Both the position numbers and the translations under genes were made by a program. Below the pieces are notes generated by a model. The model did not search any database. It saw only the letters and a program-made list of their open reading frames with translations, and had not been told where the DNA came from. A stretch of 64,000 bases of DNA from VFZN01 sp963709325 (GTDB lineage Bacteria > Acidobacteriota > Vicinamibacteria > Vicinamibacterales > UBA2999): NCBI GenBank assembly GCA_963709325.1, contig CAVPVV010000003.1, positions 2,976,001-3,040,000 on the forward strand, read 5' to 3'. Below, in pieces: positions 1-8,130 of the stretch. Within the stretch, counting starts at the first letter, position 1, and the number at the start of each line of letters is the position of its first letter.

Positions 1-103
1 CGAAGATGCGCCCGTTGGCCCGAAAGTCCGGGTGGCCCATGTGCGACCGCTCCTCGGCGCCAGGTTGCGCGAGGGCGATCTCGCGGAATTCGTCTCCAGT
101 CAT
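1..103 (-). CDS. MmcQ/YjbR-like protein, N-terminal part (cut by window edge)
   Basis: Only the first 34 residues are present. They begin MTGDEFREIALAQPGAEE and continue with an HPDFR segment and NGRIF, which fits the N-terminus of the MmcQ/YjbR small-protein family (CyaY-like fold, often labelled DNA-binding; function poorly known). The ATG at 101-103 is preceded by GGAG about six bases upstream. The gene lies downstream of the MaoC-like gene on the same strand, separated by a 9-bp tandem repeat. The family call rests on a short stretch. Confidence 0.6.
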   Translation of the reverse strand, partial: MTGDEFREIALAQPGAEERSHMGHPDFRANGRIF

Positions 104-136
104 CGCTTTCTCCGATTCCTTCCCCACACCGTGAAC

Positions 137-190
137 CGCGAACCTCGCGAACCTCGCGAACCCCGCGAACCTCGCGAACCTCGCGAACCT
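137..190. repeat. Tandem 9-bp repeat, six copies of CGCGAACCT
   Basis: Six head-to-tail copies of CGCGAACCT run from 137 to 190; the third reads CGCGAACCC. The array ends on the first base of the MaoC-gene stop triplet (190-192). A second array of the same unit in the same plus-strand orientation lies at 5114-5158. The unit is too short and has no spacers, so it is not a CRISPR. Confidence 0.9.
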
Positions 191-1225
191 CAGTATCCCG
201 CCTTGTCGTACGGTCCCTGCCCGCGGGCGTAGATCAGCACCTTGCGCTCGAAGGTGCAAACCGGTCTGCCGTCCTCGGTTGCCGCTCGCACCTCGAGATG
301 CACGATGCCCTGCCCCTGCCGCGAGCGTGAGGGTCGCGCGTCGACAACGGTCGTCTCAGCGTAGACGGTCTCACCGTCGTGTACCGGGGCGGGGAATCGC
401 ACGTGCTGCCACGCAAGGTTCGCGACCACGCGCGAGAACGTCTTGGTCTGCATGCCCGTGACGACGGCGAGGACGTGCAGCGGATTGATCTCGGCCGCCT
501 GGTCGGCCGCTTGGGGCTGCCATCCGGTGAAATAGCCGGTGTGCTCGAGCGCGCGCAGCGTGTCGCGACCGCTCTCGTCGGCCGTGAACCGCCGCCCGGG
601 CCGGTGCTCGTAGATCTCGCCGGCCACCACATCGTCGAAGAAGAGGCCCATGCGCTCCCGAAACGTGTCGGCATCGACGGCGACATGCGAGCGGTGACGC
701 GAAGGCACCTCTTCGGCGGTATCCGCGGCGGCACTCCGCGCCGGCACGAACAGATCGTACGCGAACGTGCCGACAATGGCGTTGTCCTGGTTACGGCCCA
801 TGGTGCGAACGCGGAGCCGGCCGCCGCCTTCGGACGGCTCGCAGGCGACGATCTCGGACTCGGCATAGAGCGGTGTCACCGCCGAACACCGGCCCGATCA
901 AGGCGATCTCGTCGAACCCAATCAGCTGCGTCTTCTGCGCGAAGGTCTTCCACGTCATGCCCATGACGACCTTGGTGGTGAGCGTGGAGTCCATCAGGCA
1001 GCGGCCCCACTCCGTCGCTGCCGCGAAGCGCGCGTCGAAGTGCAGCATCTGCTGGTTCAGGGTGTCGAGGCACTCGTCGCGGTTGTCCTGCTGCGACAGG
1101 GTCTGGCCGGGGCGGTGCTGAAAGCGCTGCCCGGCGCGGAACTGGTCGAACCACAGGCCGAAACGCTCACGGTATCGATTCAGGCCGAGCGGCTCGTAGG
1201 CCGCCCACGCAGCGGATTCGGTCAT
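190..1225 (-). CDS. MaoC-family double-hotdog hydratase-like protein, frameshifted
   Basis: Two reading frames together encode one protein of about 345 residues. The first part starts at the ATG at 1225 (MTESAAWAAYEPLGL) and reads to a GPVFGGDT segment. The second continues with LYAESEIVACEPSEG and ends at 190. Dropping one base near 871 joins them into GGDT-LYAESE. Both halves carry a related opening (GLWFDQFRAGQRFQHRPGQ and GLFFDDVVAGEIYEHRPG), as in tandem-hotdog MaoC proteins such as mesaconyl-CoA or beta-methylmalyl-CoA dehydratases. The expected activity is hydration or dehydration of a CoA thioester; the substrate is unknown. The start is supported by a TACCAT -10-like box six bases upstream. 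The single-base shift may be a sequence error or real inactivation. Confidence 0.75.
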
Positions 1226-1231
1226 GGGCAA

Positions 1232-1237
1232 ATGGTA
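1232..1237 (-). promoter_or_regulatory. -10-like box TACCAT for the MaoC-like gene
   Basis: On the minus strand TACCAT ends six bases before the ATG at 1225 with no Shine-Dalgarno between, so a transcript would start at or next to the start codon. It fits the leaderless pattern seen at several genes in the window. Confidence 0.45.
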
Positions 1238-1252
1238 GACGATGGGGGCACA

Positions 1253-2401
1253 ATGGGGCGGTACTCGATGCTGAAGCGCTCGCGTCCGTGGATGTGGCCG
1301 CTCGTGGTCGCGGTGATCGCGCTGGTCATGTACGTCGCGCGGGTGCGCACGGAGATGGTGGACTTCGAGGTCTATCACACCGCCGCAATTCGCGCGGTCG
1401 ATGCCGAGCCGTTGTACCGAGCCGACGACGGTCACTACCAGTTCAAGTACCTGCCGGCGTTCGCGCTGGCGATGGCGCCCTTCGCCGGGCTCAGCTCGCA
1501 GGTCGCCAAGCCGCTCTGGTATGGGCTTTCGGTCGCGCTGCTGTGGCTCTTCGTCTCGTGGTCGATCGAAGGGCTGCCGTCGCGGCGGCGCTCGACCACG
1601 GTTCTTGCGTGGCTCACCATCCTCCTGATGGCGAAGTTCTACGCTCACGAGTTGAACCTCGGGCAGACCAACATTCTGCTCGGCGTGATTCTCGTCTCGG
1701 CGGTGCTGGCGCTGCAGCGCGGCCGGCCGTCCCTGGCTGGCGCACTTGTGGGTATTGGGGTGTTCGTGAAACCGTACGCGGCGATCCTGCTGCCATGGCT
1801 GCTGCCAGGAGCAGGCCTGTCGGGCCTGATCGCCGCCGCAGCGGTGATCGGCATCGGCCTGCTGCTGCCCGCGGTGGTCTACGGCTGGCAGGGAAACCTC
1901 GATCAGCTGCTCGGCTGGTATCACACGGTGACCGACACCACCGCGCCGAACCTGCTGCTCCCCGAGAACGTGTCGCTGGCCACGATGTGGGCGAAATGGA
2001 TCGGCGTCGGCCCGCTCGCGACCGGGCTGGCGGTGGCCACGATACTTGCCGGTCTAGCGGTGGTGGCGTGGGCCACGTGGCGCAGGCGGCAGGTGGCAGC
2101 CCCGGCCTACCTCGAGTTCGGGCTCCTGATGCTGCTCGTGCCGCTGATCTCGCCGCAGGGGTGGGACTACGTGCTGCTGCTTGCGACGCCAGCGGTCGTG
2201 TGCCTGGTGGATCGGTTCGACCTCACGTCCACGGGTTGGCGTGTCGTGACCGCGCTGGCAATGGCTGTCACCAGCTTCACGATCTACGACCTGCTCGGAC
2301 GGTCCCTCTACTCGCGGCTGATGTCGATCAACATCGTCTCGGTCGGCGCGCTCGCGCTCTTCGTTTGCCTGGCACATCTCCGCCGCCGCTCGCTGGCGTA
2401 G
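1253..2401 (+). CDS. Glycosyltransferase family 87 (DUF2029)-like membrane protein
   Basis: About 382 residues, rich in hydrophobic helices. The order is a first helix (PLVVAVIALVMYVARV), a short loop with DFEVYHTAAIRA and GHYQFKYLPAFALAMAPF, then repeated membrane segments ending in basic residues. The DFxVYxxAA loop followed by YKYLPxFALxxxPF is typical of GT87/DUF2029 integral-membrane mannosyl- or polyprenol-dependent glycosyltransferases. The acceptor is unknown. The frame is open well upstream; the ATG at 1253 is chosen because the next gene diverges from 1225, but the ATG at 1268 is as likely. Confidence 0.7.
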   Translation: MGRYSMLKRSRPWMWPLVVAVIALVMYVARVRTEMVDFEVYHTAAIRAVDAEPLYRADDGHYQFKYLPAFALAMAPFAGLSSQVAKPLWYGLSVALLWLFVSWSIEGLPSRRRSTTVLAWLTILLMAKFYAHELNLGQTNILLGVILVSAVLALQRGRPSLAGALVGIGVFVKPYAAILLPWLLPGAGLSGLIAAAAVIGIGLLLPAVVYGWQGNLDQLLGWYHTVTDTTAPNLLLPENVSLATMWAKWIGVGPLATGLAVATILAGLAVVAWATWRRRQVAAPAYLEFGLLMLLVPLISPQGWDYVLLLATPAVVCLVDRFDLTSTGWRVVTALAMAVTSFTIYDLLGRSLYSRLMSINIVSVGALALFVCLAHLRRRSLA

Positions 2402-2448
2402 CGCGGCGGCCAGGGCTTCTCCCGCATCCTACCGGGCGCAGCCAGCCG

Positions 2449-2886
2449 CTAGGGCGTGACGAGGAAGCGATGCGTTCCCGATTCGGCGATGACCGCGTCG
2501 CCTTTGAGCGCGGTGACCGTCCACACGTGGGCTTCGGGCTCGAGCGCGATCGTATTGGGGAGGTGCGCCTCGGTCGAGGCCAGGACCGGGCTGTCCCAGA
2601 TGGTGCGCCCGTCAGTGGCCGCAGCGAGGTGCATCCTGTAACCCGTGGCGCCTTCGACCGGCGACCAGCGGAACAAGTCGATGTGGCCGGACGAAGATCC
2701 TTCGCCGGGCTCGATGATCGCGACGACACCTGGCGCCGAGGCCGGAGCGGCGGTGCCAGCGGCCGGCGCCGCGGCCGGGCTCGCTGCGGGAGCAGCCGGC
2801 TGGCTGCCGCCGCATGCAGCCGTGAGAACGGTTATGGACATAGCCGCGAGTGCGGCGGAGAAGACTGAGGACCAACGGGTAATCAT
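2449..2886 (-). CDS. Predicted lipoprotein with Ala/Pro linker and fibronectin-like domain
   Basis: 145 residues. It starts with a signal peptide ending VLTAAC, a relaxed lipobox with Cys at about residue 25. A low-complexity Ala/Pro linker follows (about 28-52), then a small beta-rich domain with FRWSPVEGATGYRMHLA and HVWTVTALKGD, resembling one fibronectin-III-type strand set. It is probably anchored in a membrane and exposed to the periplasm. No catalytic motif is visible. The start is supported by TAGAAT ending six bases upstream on the minus strand. Confidence 0.65.
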   Translation of the reverse strand: MITRWSSVFSAALAAMSITVLTAACGGSQPAAPAASPAAAPAAGTAAPASAPGVVAIIEPGEGSSSGHIDLFRWSPVEGATGYRMHLAAATDGRTIWDSPVLASTEAHLPNTIALEPEAHVWTVTALKGDAVIAESGTHRFLVTP

Positions 2887-2892
2887 CAGAAA

Positions 2893-2898
2893 ATTCTA
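2893..2898 (-). promoter_or_regulatory. -10-like box TAGAAT for the lipoprotein gene
   Basis: On the minus strand TAGAAT ends six bases before the ATG at 2886, and the intervening bases (TTTCTG) hold no ribosome-binding site. This predicts a leaderless transcript. Confidence 0.5.
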
Positions 2899-2954
2899 GC
2901 GTAGCGCGGCGAAGAGTGGACCAGGGGCCGCGCCGAAGATCGTCATCATCGGGC

Positions 2955-3176
2955 TCAGCCCTTGCGAAACGCGCCAAGCGTCCACTCGCCGGTGTTCCGG
3001 TCGTGGCGGAGGACGTAGAGGTCGCCGTCGCTCGCCGCCACCCTGAAGTAACGGTAATCGGGACCGGCCCAGCGATCCTGCACCTCACGGACGTCGAGGC
3101 GGCGCTCGCCCAGCGTGAACGCGCGCGGCTCCTCGTCGCCCCGATAACCGGCGTAGCACTCGACCTGGATTCTCAT
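2955..3176 (-). CDS. Small conserved-looking protein of unknown function
   Basis: 73 residues starting MRIQVECYAGYRGDEEP, with LDVREVQDRW, YRYFRVAASDGDLYVLRHD and TGEWTLGAFRKG. The pattern suggests a compact all-beta or alpha/beta fold in which a defined ligand loop (RHDRNTGEW) is conserved. No signal peptide is present. The ATG at 3176 is chosen because upstream codons of this frame look non-coding and run into the opposite gene's leader. I do not recognise a named family with confidence. Confidence 0.6.
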   Translation of the reverse strand: MRIQVECYAGYRGDEEPRAFTLGERRLDVREVQDRWAGPDYRYFRVAASDGDLYVLRHDRNTGEWTLGAFRKG

Positions 3177-3228
3177 GCGCGCCTGGAAGAGCCTACCGCA
3201 GCGAACTAAGGGGTAGGATAGGCGCCGC

Positions 3229-4512
3229 ATGAGACGGCTGACGCACCACCTGTACTTCTGGGTCCTCCTGGCGATCCTGGCCGGGGGCACGATCGGCTAC
3301 CTGAGCCCCTCCACCGGCGTTGCGCTCAAGCCGCTCGGCGACGGCTTCATCGCGCTCGTCAAGATGCTGATCGCCCCGATCATCTTCTGCACCGTCGTGC
3401 TCGGCATCGCCGGGGCTGGCGACATGAAGAAGGTCGGGCGGGTGGGCGGCAAGGCGCTGCTCTATTTCGAGGTCGTGTCGACGTTTGCGCTCGCTATCGG
3501 CCTGATCATCGGCCGGACGATCAAGCCGGGAGCCGGCTTCAACGCCGACGTCGCTTCCCTCGACGCGCGGGCGGTCGCCGACTACGCAAAGGTCGCAGCC
3601 GGCCAGAGCACCGTCGATTTCGTGATGCACATCATCCCGCGCACGTTCTTCGACGCGTTCACCGGCTCGGGTGATCTGCTGCAGGTGCTGTTCGTGGCCG
3701 TGCTCTTCGGCTATGCCATGACCCACATCGGGAAGGAGAGCGCGATCGTCCACCAGGTGATCGCGACCAGCTCTCACGTGTTCTTCCGGATGATGAACGC
3801 GCTGATGAAGCTGGCGCCGCTCGGCGCCGGCGGGGCGATGGCGTTCACGATCGGGCGTTACGGCGTCGACGCGCTCAAGCCGCTGGCGCTCCTCATGGGC
3901 AGCTTCTATCTCACCTGCCTGGTATTCGTGCTGGTCGTGCTCGGCAGCATCGCCGCGTATACCGGTTTCAGCATCGTCCGGTTCATTCTCTACATCAAGG
4001 AGGAACTGCTCACCGTTCTCGGCACGTCGTCGTCGGAATCGGCGCTGGTGCCGCTGATGCAGAAGCTGGAGCGGCTCGGCTGCTCCAAGTCGGTGGTCGG
4101 GCTGGTCGTGCCCTCCGGCTACTCGTTCAACCTCGATGGCACGAACATCTATCTGACGATGGCCACGCTGTTCGTCGCGCAGGCGCTCAATATCGATCTT
4201 ACGCTGCGGGACGAGCTGACGATTCTCGGGGTCGCGATGCTGACCTCGAAAGGCGCGTCCGGTGTCACCGGCGCGGGTTTCATCACGCTGGCGGCGACGC
4301 TGGCGGTCGTGCCATCGATCCCGGTGGCGGGCCTGGCCTTGATCCTCGGCATCGATCGCTTCATGTCCGAGGCGCGCTCGCTCACGAACTTCATCGGCAA
4401 CGGCGTGGCGGCAGTGGTCGTCTCGCGGTGGGAGAACGAGCTGGACATGGCCGCGCTCAAACGTGAGCTGTCCGGAGCGCCGGACTCAATCGATGCCCGA
4501 GAGGTCGCGTAA
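3229..4512 (+). CDS. dctA: C4-dicarboxylate/proton or sodium symporter, DctA family
   Basis: 427 residues, the usual DctA length. Family motifs are in order: an early FIALVKMLIAPIIFCTVV helix, the serine-rich re-entrant loop LGTSSSESALVPLM (about 264-277), then the substrate and ion site GYSFNLDGTNIYLTMA (about 298-313) and the late SKGASGVTGAGFI loop. These match DAACS carriers that import succinate, fumarate or malate with cations across the inner membrane. Some relatives take glutamate, so the substrate is inferred. Its 3' end overlaps the convergent HD-domain gene by 27 bp. Confidence 0.88.
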   Translation: MRRLTHHLYFWVLLAILAGGTIGYLSPSTGVALKPLGDGFIALVKMLIAPIIFCTVVLGIAGAGDMKKVGRVGGKALLYFEVVSTFALAIGLIIGRTIKPGAGFNADVASLDARAVADYAKVAAGQSTVDFVMHIIPRTFFDAFTGSGDLLQVLFVAVLFGYAMTHIGKESAIVHQVIATSSHVFFRMMNALMKLAPLGAGGAMAFTIGRYGVDALKPLALLMGSFYLTCLVFVLVVLGSIAAYTGFSIVRFILYIKEELLTVLGTSSSESALVPLMQKLERLGCSKSVVGLVVPSGYSFNLDGTNIYLTMATLFVAQALNIDLTLRDELTILGVAMLTSKGASGVTGAGFITLAATLAVVPSIPVAGLALILGIDRFMSEARSLTNFIGNGVAAVVVSRWENELDMAALKRELSGAPDSIDAREVA

Positions 4513-5094
4513 CGGCGCGGGAGTCAGGGAGCGCTCGCGGTTGTCGGCCAGGTCGGAGAGCTCGCGGTACATGTCCGGGTTGACCGCCTGCGCGTAGGGG
4601 AGCACGTAAGCGCGCGTTTCGTCGATGTACTTGCGGACGAACGCCGCGTCGTGGACGAAGCCGAGCGCAGTGAGGTTGCTGATCCGATCCGCGAGCTTCA
4701 GCAGCCGCGCCCGGTTGCTGCCGTGCTGCATGATCCGGAGCAGGTACTCGGACTTGGGTTCGCGCACGCTGTTCACCGTGCGGATCGTCACCTCCATCAC
4801 GAGGTCGTAGACGGCCGGCCCGTCGCCGTCGATCTGCTCGATCTCGCCGCGCGTGACGCCAGGCATCGTCGGCGCGTCCTCGAAGAGATCGTGGATGACC
4901 GCGGCCTTCAGCAGAATCGGGTCGAGCACCTTGTAATCGAGCAGGATCGCGAACGTGCTCAGCTGGTGCCGGAACATGTTGCTCCCGCCGCGCCGCTTGA
5001 CGCCGATGAGGGCCATCGCCTTCACCATGTAAGGCGCGAGCGTCAGGCTCCGGAGGGATTGTTCGATGTCGGCCATGGGGACGTAAGGGGGCAT
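4486..5094 (-). CDS. SpoT/MESH1-like HD-domain (p)ppGpp hydrolase
   Basis: About 202 residues from ATG 5094 (MPPYVPMADIEQ), or 196 from ATG 5076. The HD hydrolase core is visible: FRHQLSTFAILLDY, AAVIHDLFEDAP (His-Asp followed by Glu-Asp), then RARLLKLADRISNLTALG, which corresponds to the N-R-x-x-K-x-A-D-R-x-x-N element of SpoT and MESH1. There is no synthetase, TGS or ACT domain, and the length matches stand-alone small alarmone hydrolases. The likely role is removal of the 3' pyrophosphate of (p)ppGpp; other nucleotides remain possible. The 3' end overlaps dctA on the other strand. Confidence 0.75.
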   Translation of the reverse strand: MPPYVPMADIEQSLRSLTLAPYMVKAMALIGVKRRGGSNMFRHQLSTFAILLDYKVLDPILLKAAVIHDLFEDAPTMPGVTRGEIEQIDGDGPAVYDLVMEVTIRTVNSVREPKSEYLLRIMQHGSNRARLLKLADRISNLTALGFVHDAAFVRKYIDETRAYVLPYAQAVNPDMYRELSDLADNRERSLTPAPLRDLSGID

Positions 5095-5113
5095 TCTACG
5101 TGGCCTTGGCCCC

Positions 5114-5158
5114 CGCGAACCCGGCGAACCTCGCGAACCTCGCGAACCTCGCGAACCT
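5114..5158. repeat. Tandem 9-bp repeat, five copies of CGCGAACCT
   Basis: Copies are at 5114, 5123, 5132, 5141 and 5150; the first two are variants (CGCGAACCC, GGCGAACCT). The array fills the space between the divergent HD-hydrolase and PEBP genes. Unit and orientation match the array at 137-190. Confidence 0.9.
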
Positions 5159-5181
5159 GCTTTGCCGTATGCTTCCCGGTT

Positions 5182-5775
5182 ATGCGCAACCATCTTCTTA
5201 CTTCGACGTTCGGCCTTGCGGCGCTCGCATTCGCGGGTGCCTCTGCCCAGGCCCCGGCGCCGGGCGTCGGCGGCGACATGCGCCAACCGGCCATGGCGCT
5301 GACCACTCCCGCGTTCCCCGACGGCGATCCGATTCCGGCCAAGCACACGCAGGCCGGCGACCAGATCTCGCCAGCACTCAACTGGACCAACGTACCGCCC
5401 GGGACGCAGAGCTTCGTTCTGCACATGCGCGACCCCGACGTCGCCCGCAACAAGGGCACCGAGGATCAGGTGCACTGGCTGGTCTGGAACATCCCCGGCA
5501 CGGCCACCGGGCTGCCCGAGAACGTGCCGAAGGGTGCGGACCAGCCGGATGGCAGCCATCAGATCAGCGCCAGCGGCCCGGTCTATCGCGGCCCGGGCGC
5601 GCCGGCCAACGGGCCGCAGCATCACTACACGTTCGAGCTCTACGCGCTCGACACGAAGCTGGACGTGCAGGCCGGCGCCGACGCGTGGGTGACGCGCACC
5701 GCGGTGTGGAAGGCGATGGAAGGGCACATTCTCGCCAAAGCGGTGTACGTGGGGCTCTTCCGGCGCCCGCAGTAG
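5182..5775 (+). CDS. Secreted PEBP (YbhB/YbcL, Raf-kinase-inhibitor-like) protein
   Basis: 197 residues. A signal peptide (MRNHLLTSTFGLAALAFAG) is followed by the bacterial PEBP fold: FPDGDPIPAKHT, ISPALNW, HMRDPDVARNKG and the signature VHWLVWNIPG, ending with YTFELYALDTKLD and a short C-terminal helix. These proteins bind small phosphorylated or lipid ligands; their bacterial role is poorly defined. The secretion signal places it in the periplasm. The ATG at 5182 follows a TATGCT hexamer at 5168-5173. Next gene starts 26 bp later and may be co-transcribed. Confidence 0.88.
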   Translation: MRNHLLTSTFGLAALAFAGASAQAPAPGVGGDMRQPAMALTTPAFPDGDPIPAKHTQAGDQISPALNWTNVPPGTQSFVLHMRDPDVARNKGTEDQVHWLVWNIPGTATGLPENVPKGADQPDGSHQISASGPVYRGPGAPANGPQHHYTFELYALDTKLDVQAGADAWVTRTAVWKAMEGHILAKAVYVGLFRRPQ

Positions 5776-5801
5776 CGGACCGCGAACGCTGCCGGCCCGG
5801 C

Positions 5802-6260
5802 ATGACCGTCGTGGCTTTCGCGCTGTGGGCAATGCTGGCGGCCGCCGGCCTCGGCTGGCAGGGCGGGGCGCCACCTGCGACCTCCGCTTCGGACCCGACG
5901 CCTGTCCGCCGAGTCGTGGACCAATACATCGGCCTCTACACGCGCGATCGCCTGCCGGACTGGAAGCAGCTGTTCCTGCCGTCGTTCACGGCCTCCTTCA
6001 CGAACGCCGATGGAACGGTGAGCACGCGGACCCTCGAGGAGTTCTACGAGAGCCAGCGGGCCGGCTTTGCCCGCGGTCCGATGAGCGAAACCCTGCTCGA
6101 CGTGCGAATCACCCGGGAGGGCCATCTGGCGCACGCGTTCGCCGGCTTCGAGTTCACCAGCAACGGCAGCTCGAGGCGCGGACAGCTGATGCTGCTGCTG
6201 ATCGAGTCGCAGGGACAGTTCAGGATCGCGGCGCTCGCGTTCTCATATCACTCGCAATAG
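5802..6260 (+). CDS. Secreted NTF2-like (SnoaL/DUF4440-type) protein
   Basis: 152 residues with an N-terminal hydrophobic signal (VVAFALWAMLAAAGLGW). The remainder has the cone-fold pattern of NTF2-like proteins: a helix with VDQYIGLYTRDRLPDW, then FTNADGTVSTRTLEEFYES and beta strands around HAFAGFEFTSNGSS and FRIAALAFSYH. Such domains bind small molecules or catalyse simple isomerisations; no catalytic residue can be assigned here. It lies between the PEBP and epimerase genes on the same strand with short gaps. Confidence 0.65.
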   Translation: MTVVAFALWAMLAAAGLGWQGGAPPATSASDPTPVRRVVDQYIGLYTRDRLPDWKQLFLPSFTASFTNADGTVSTRTLEEFYESQRAGFARGPMSETLLDVRITREGHLAHAFAGFEFTSNGSSRRGQLMLLLIESQGQFRIAALAFSYHSQ

Positions 6261-6297
6261 CCGGAGAGCCGAACGTCTGCGTCGGCGTTGAGATTCC

Positions 6298-7299
6298 ATG
6301 ATGCGCACACTCGTCATCGGGGGCATGCAGTTCATGGGGCGGCGAATCGTCGAGCTCCTGGCGGAGCGTGGCGACGAGGTGACGGTGATGCACCGGCGCG
6401 GGTCGCACGATCTGGGGCCGAAGGTTCGAAACCTGCAGGCCGATCGCCGCGATCTGCAAACCGTTGCCCGGGCACTCGAGGCCGGGCGGTTCGACGTCGT
6501 CGTGGACACCGCGTACGACTGGCAACACGGTACCCCCGCCAGTCACGTGGAGGCTGCGGCTCGTAGTGCGGGGTCCGGCCTGCACCGATATGTCTTCATG
6601 TCGAGCGCGGCCGTCTATGTGCCGGGTCTCAGCCTGAACGAAGAGAGCCCGCTCGTCAGCGACGACGAGCCGAACCCCTACGCGGTGCACAAGGCATCGG
6701 CAGAGCGGCTGCTGTTCGCGATGCACCGCGAATCCGGCTTCCCGGCCGTGACGTTTCGCCCGCCGTTCGTGCACGGCCCGCGGCAGCCTTTCTATCGCGA
6801 GCAGTTCTTCTGGGATCGCCTGCTCGACGGGCGGCCGATCGTCCTGCCGGATGGCGGCGACACGCCGACCCAGTGGGTGTTCGTGGAAGACATCGCCCGG
6901 GCGTGCGTGCGCGCCATAGACGTCCCCGAAGCCGCGGGACACGCCTTCGGCGTCGGGCACGTGGAGCCGTTGACCCAGCGGACGTTCGTGGAGGCGCTCG
7001 CGCGCGTCGCCGGAATCACGCCCCGGTTGGTGCCGGTTTCGCGCGAGAGGATCCGCGCCGCCGGCGGACAGCTGATCGGCCCGCGAGTGTATTACGGCGA
7101 TTACCTCGATCTCGCGCCGTTCTCGGCGGTCGTTGACAAGGCGTCGCGGGTGCTCGGCATAACCCCGACGCCACTCGAGCAGGCGTTGCGGCAAGGTTAC
7201 GCCTGGTATCAAACCCAGCCGCGGCGGGCTCTCGATTACACGTTCGAGGATGGGTTGATCGGCACGTCCGGCGCTGGGGCCGTTTCAGAGCTCGCGTAG
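6298..7299 (+). CDS. NAD-dependent epimerase/dehydratase (extended SDR)
   Basis: 333 residues starting MMRTLVIGGMQFMGRRIVEL. This is a Rossmann nucleotide-binding site in the GGxxFxGRxxV form seen in extended SDRs related to CSP41 and isoflavone-reductase-like proteins. DTAYDW, YVFMSSAAVYVPG and the distal NPYAVHKASAERLL supply the Ser/Tyr/Lys catalytic set (S near 102, YxxxK near 127-131). FRPPFVHGPRQPFY follows as in sugar-nucleotide epimerases. The substrate is unknown. The start codon is the first of two adjacent ATGs. The 3' end overlaps the convergent aminotransferase gene by 15 bp. Confidence 0.8.
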   Translation: MMRTLVIGGMQFMGRRIVELLAERGDEVTVMHRRGSHDLGPKVRNLQADRRDLQTVARALEAGRFDVVVDTAYDWQHGTPASHVEAAARSAGSGLHRYVFMSSAAVYVPGLSLNEESPLVSDDEPNPYAVHKASAERLLFAMHRESGFPAVTFRPPFVHGPRQPFYREQFFWDRLLDGRPIVLPDGGDTPTQWVFVEDIARACVRAIDVPEAAGHAFGVGHVEPLTQRTFVEALARVAGITPRLVPVSRERIRAAGGQLIGPRVYYGDYLDLAPFSAVVDKASRVLGITPTPLEQALRQGYAWYQTQPRRALDYTFEDGLIGTSGAGAVSELA

Positions 7300-8130
7300 C
7301 GCGCGATTCAGCGCGTCGACGACGCAGTCGGCGTCCCGTTCGGATAGAGGCATCGGGCCGCGGAGCTTGATCACGTTGTGATGCGGACCGTCGGTCCCGG
7401 CCAGCACGCCGACGCTCTCGCATCCGCAGGACCACCTCGGACGCCTCGTCGGCGGCCGGCTCTCGCGTCTCGCGGTCGTTGACGAGCTCGACACCGAGGA
7501 ACAGTCCGGACCCGCGGACGTCACCGACAATCTCGTGCCGGGCCTGCGCCTCGCACAAGCCATCGAGCATGTGACCACCGACCTGCCAGCGCGTGCGCCT
7601 GCAGCTGGTCCTGCTGCGTCACGCGGAGCGTCGCCAGGCCGGCGGCGCAGGCAGCGGTGCTGCCGCCGAACGTGCTGAAGAACTCCATGCCGTTGTCGAA
7701 GCACTCGGCAATCGCCCGCGAGGTCACCACCGCGCCCATCGGGTAACCGTTCGCGATCGGTTTGCCGAGCACGACGACGTCCGGCACGACGCCGTGGGCC
7801 TGGAAAGCCCAGAAGTGCGTGCCGATGCGTCCGAAGCCGGTCTGCACTTCGTCGGCGATGCAGACGCCGCCGGCCGTCGCGCACCAGCCGGTAGACGTCG
7901 GCAAGGAACCCGTCCGGTAACAGGATCTGTCCGCCGACGCTCGGGCACGTCTCGGCGATGTAGCCGCACAGCGATCGGCCGCGATCGCGGATTCGATCGA
8001 TCACGGCGCCGACCTCACGCGCGATAGCTGGGGCCGGCTTGCGGATCGCCAGCTCGATAGCGGCCTCGGTAAACGTCTGGAATGGGCGAGGTGTGGACCC
8101 AGTCGGGCGCGCCCACTGCCGCCCGGCCCG
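7285..8130 (-). pseudogene. Class III aminotransferase part of the fusion protein, broken by five frameshifts
   Basis: The remaining aminotransferase sequence is spread over three frames. Reading on from SPYKHDGPGG, the pieces are APDWVHTSPIPDVYRG (after a shift near 8114), REVGAVIDRIRDRG to LADVYRLVRD (near 8020), AGGVCIADEVQTGFGRIG to the PLP-lysine region VVLGKPIANGYPMGAVV (near 7875), GGHMLDGLCEAQARHEIVG (near 7583) and VGVLAGTDGPHHNVIKL to the stop at 7285 (near 7414). The family's cofactor Asp (ADEVQTG) and Lys (GKPIANG) are preserved, so the breaks look recent or artefactual. Each shift corresponds to one extra base. Confidence 0.8.

Noticed and set aside
137..190. Short direct repeats considered as a CRISPR array
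   Set aside because: Nine-base units are contiguous with no unique spacers and no cas genes nearby; the same holds for 5114-5158 and the heptads.
791..1924. Long minus-strand frame of 377 codons across the MaoC-like and glycosyltransferase genes
   Set aside because: Only its last 145 codons (from 1225) match the MaoC family; the rest is antisense to the membrane glycosyltransferase and has Arg/His-rich shadow composition.
4486..5874. 462-codon minus-strand frame extending the HD-domain gene upstream
   Set aside because: The part beyond 5094 is antisense to the PEBP gene and the 9-bp repeat; the HD fold begins at the later ATG.
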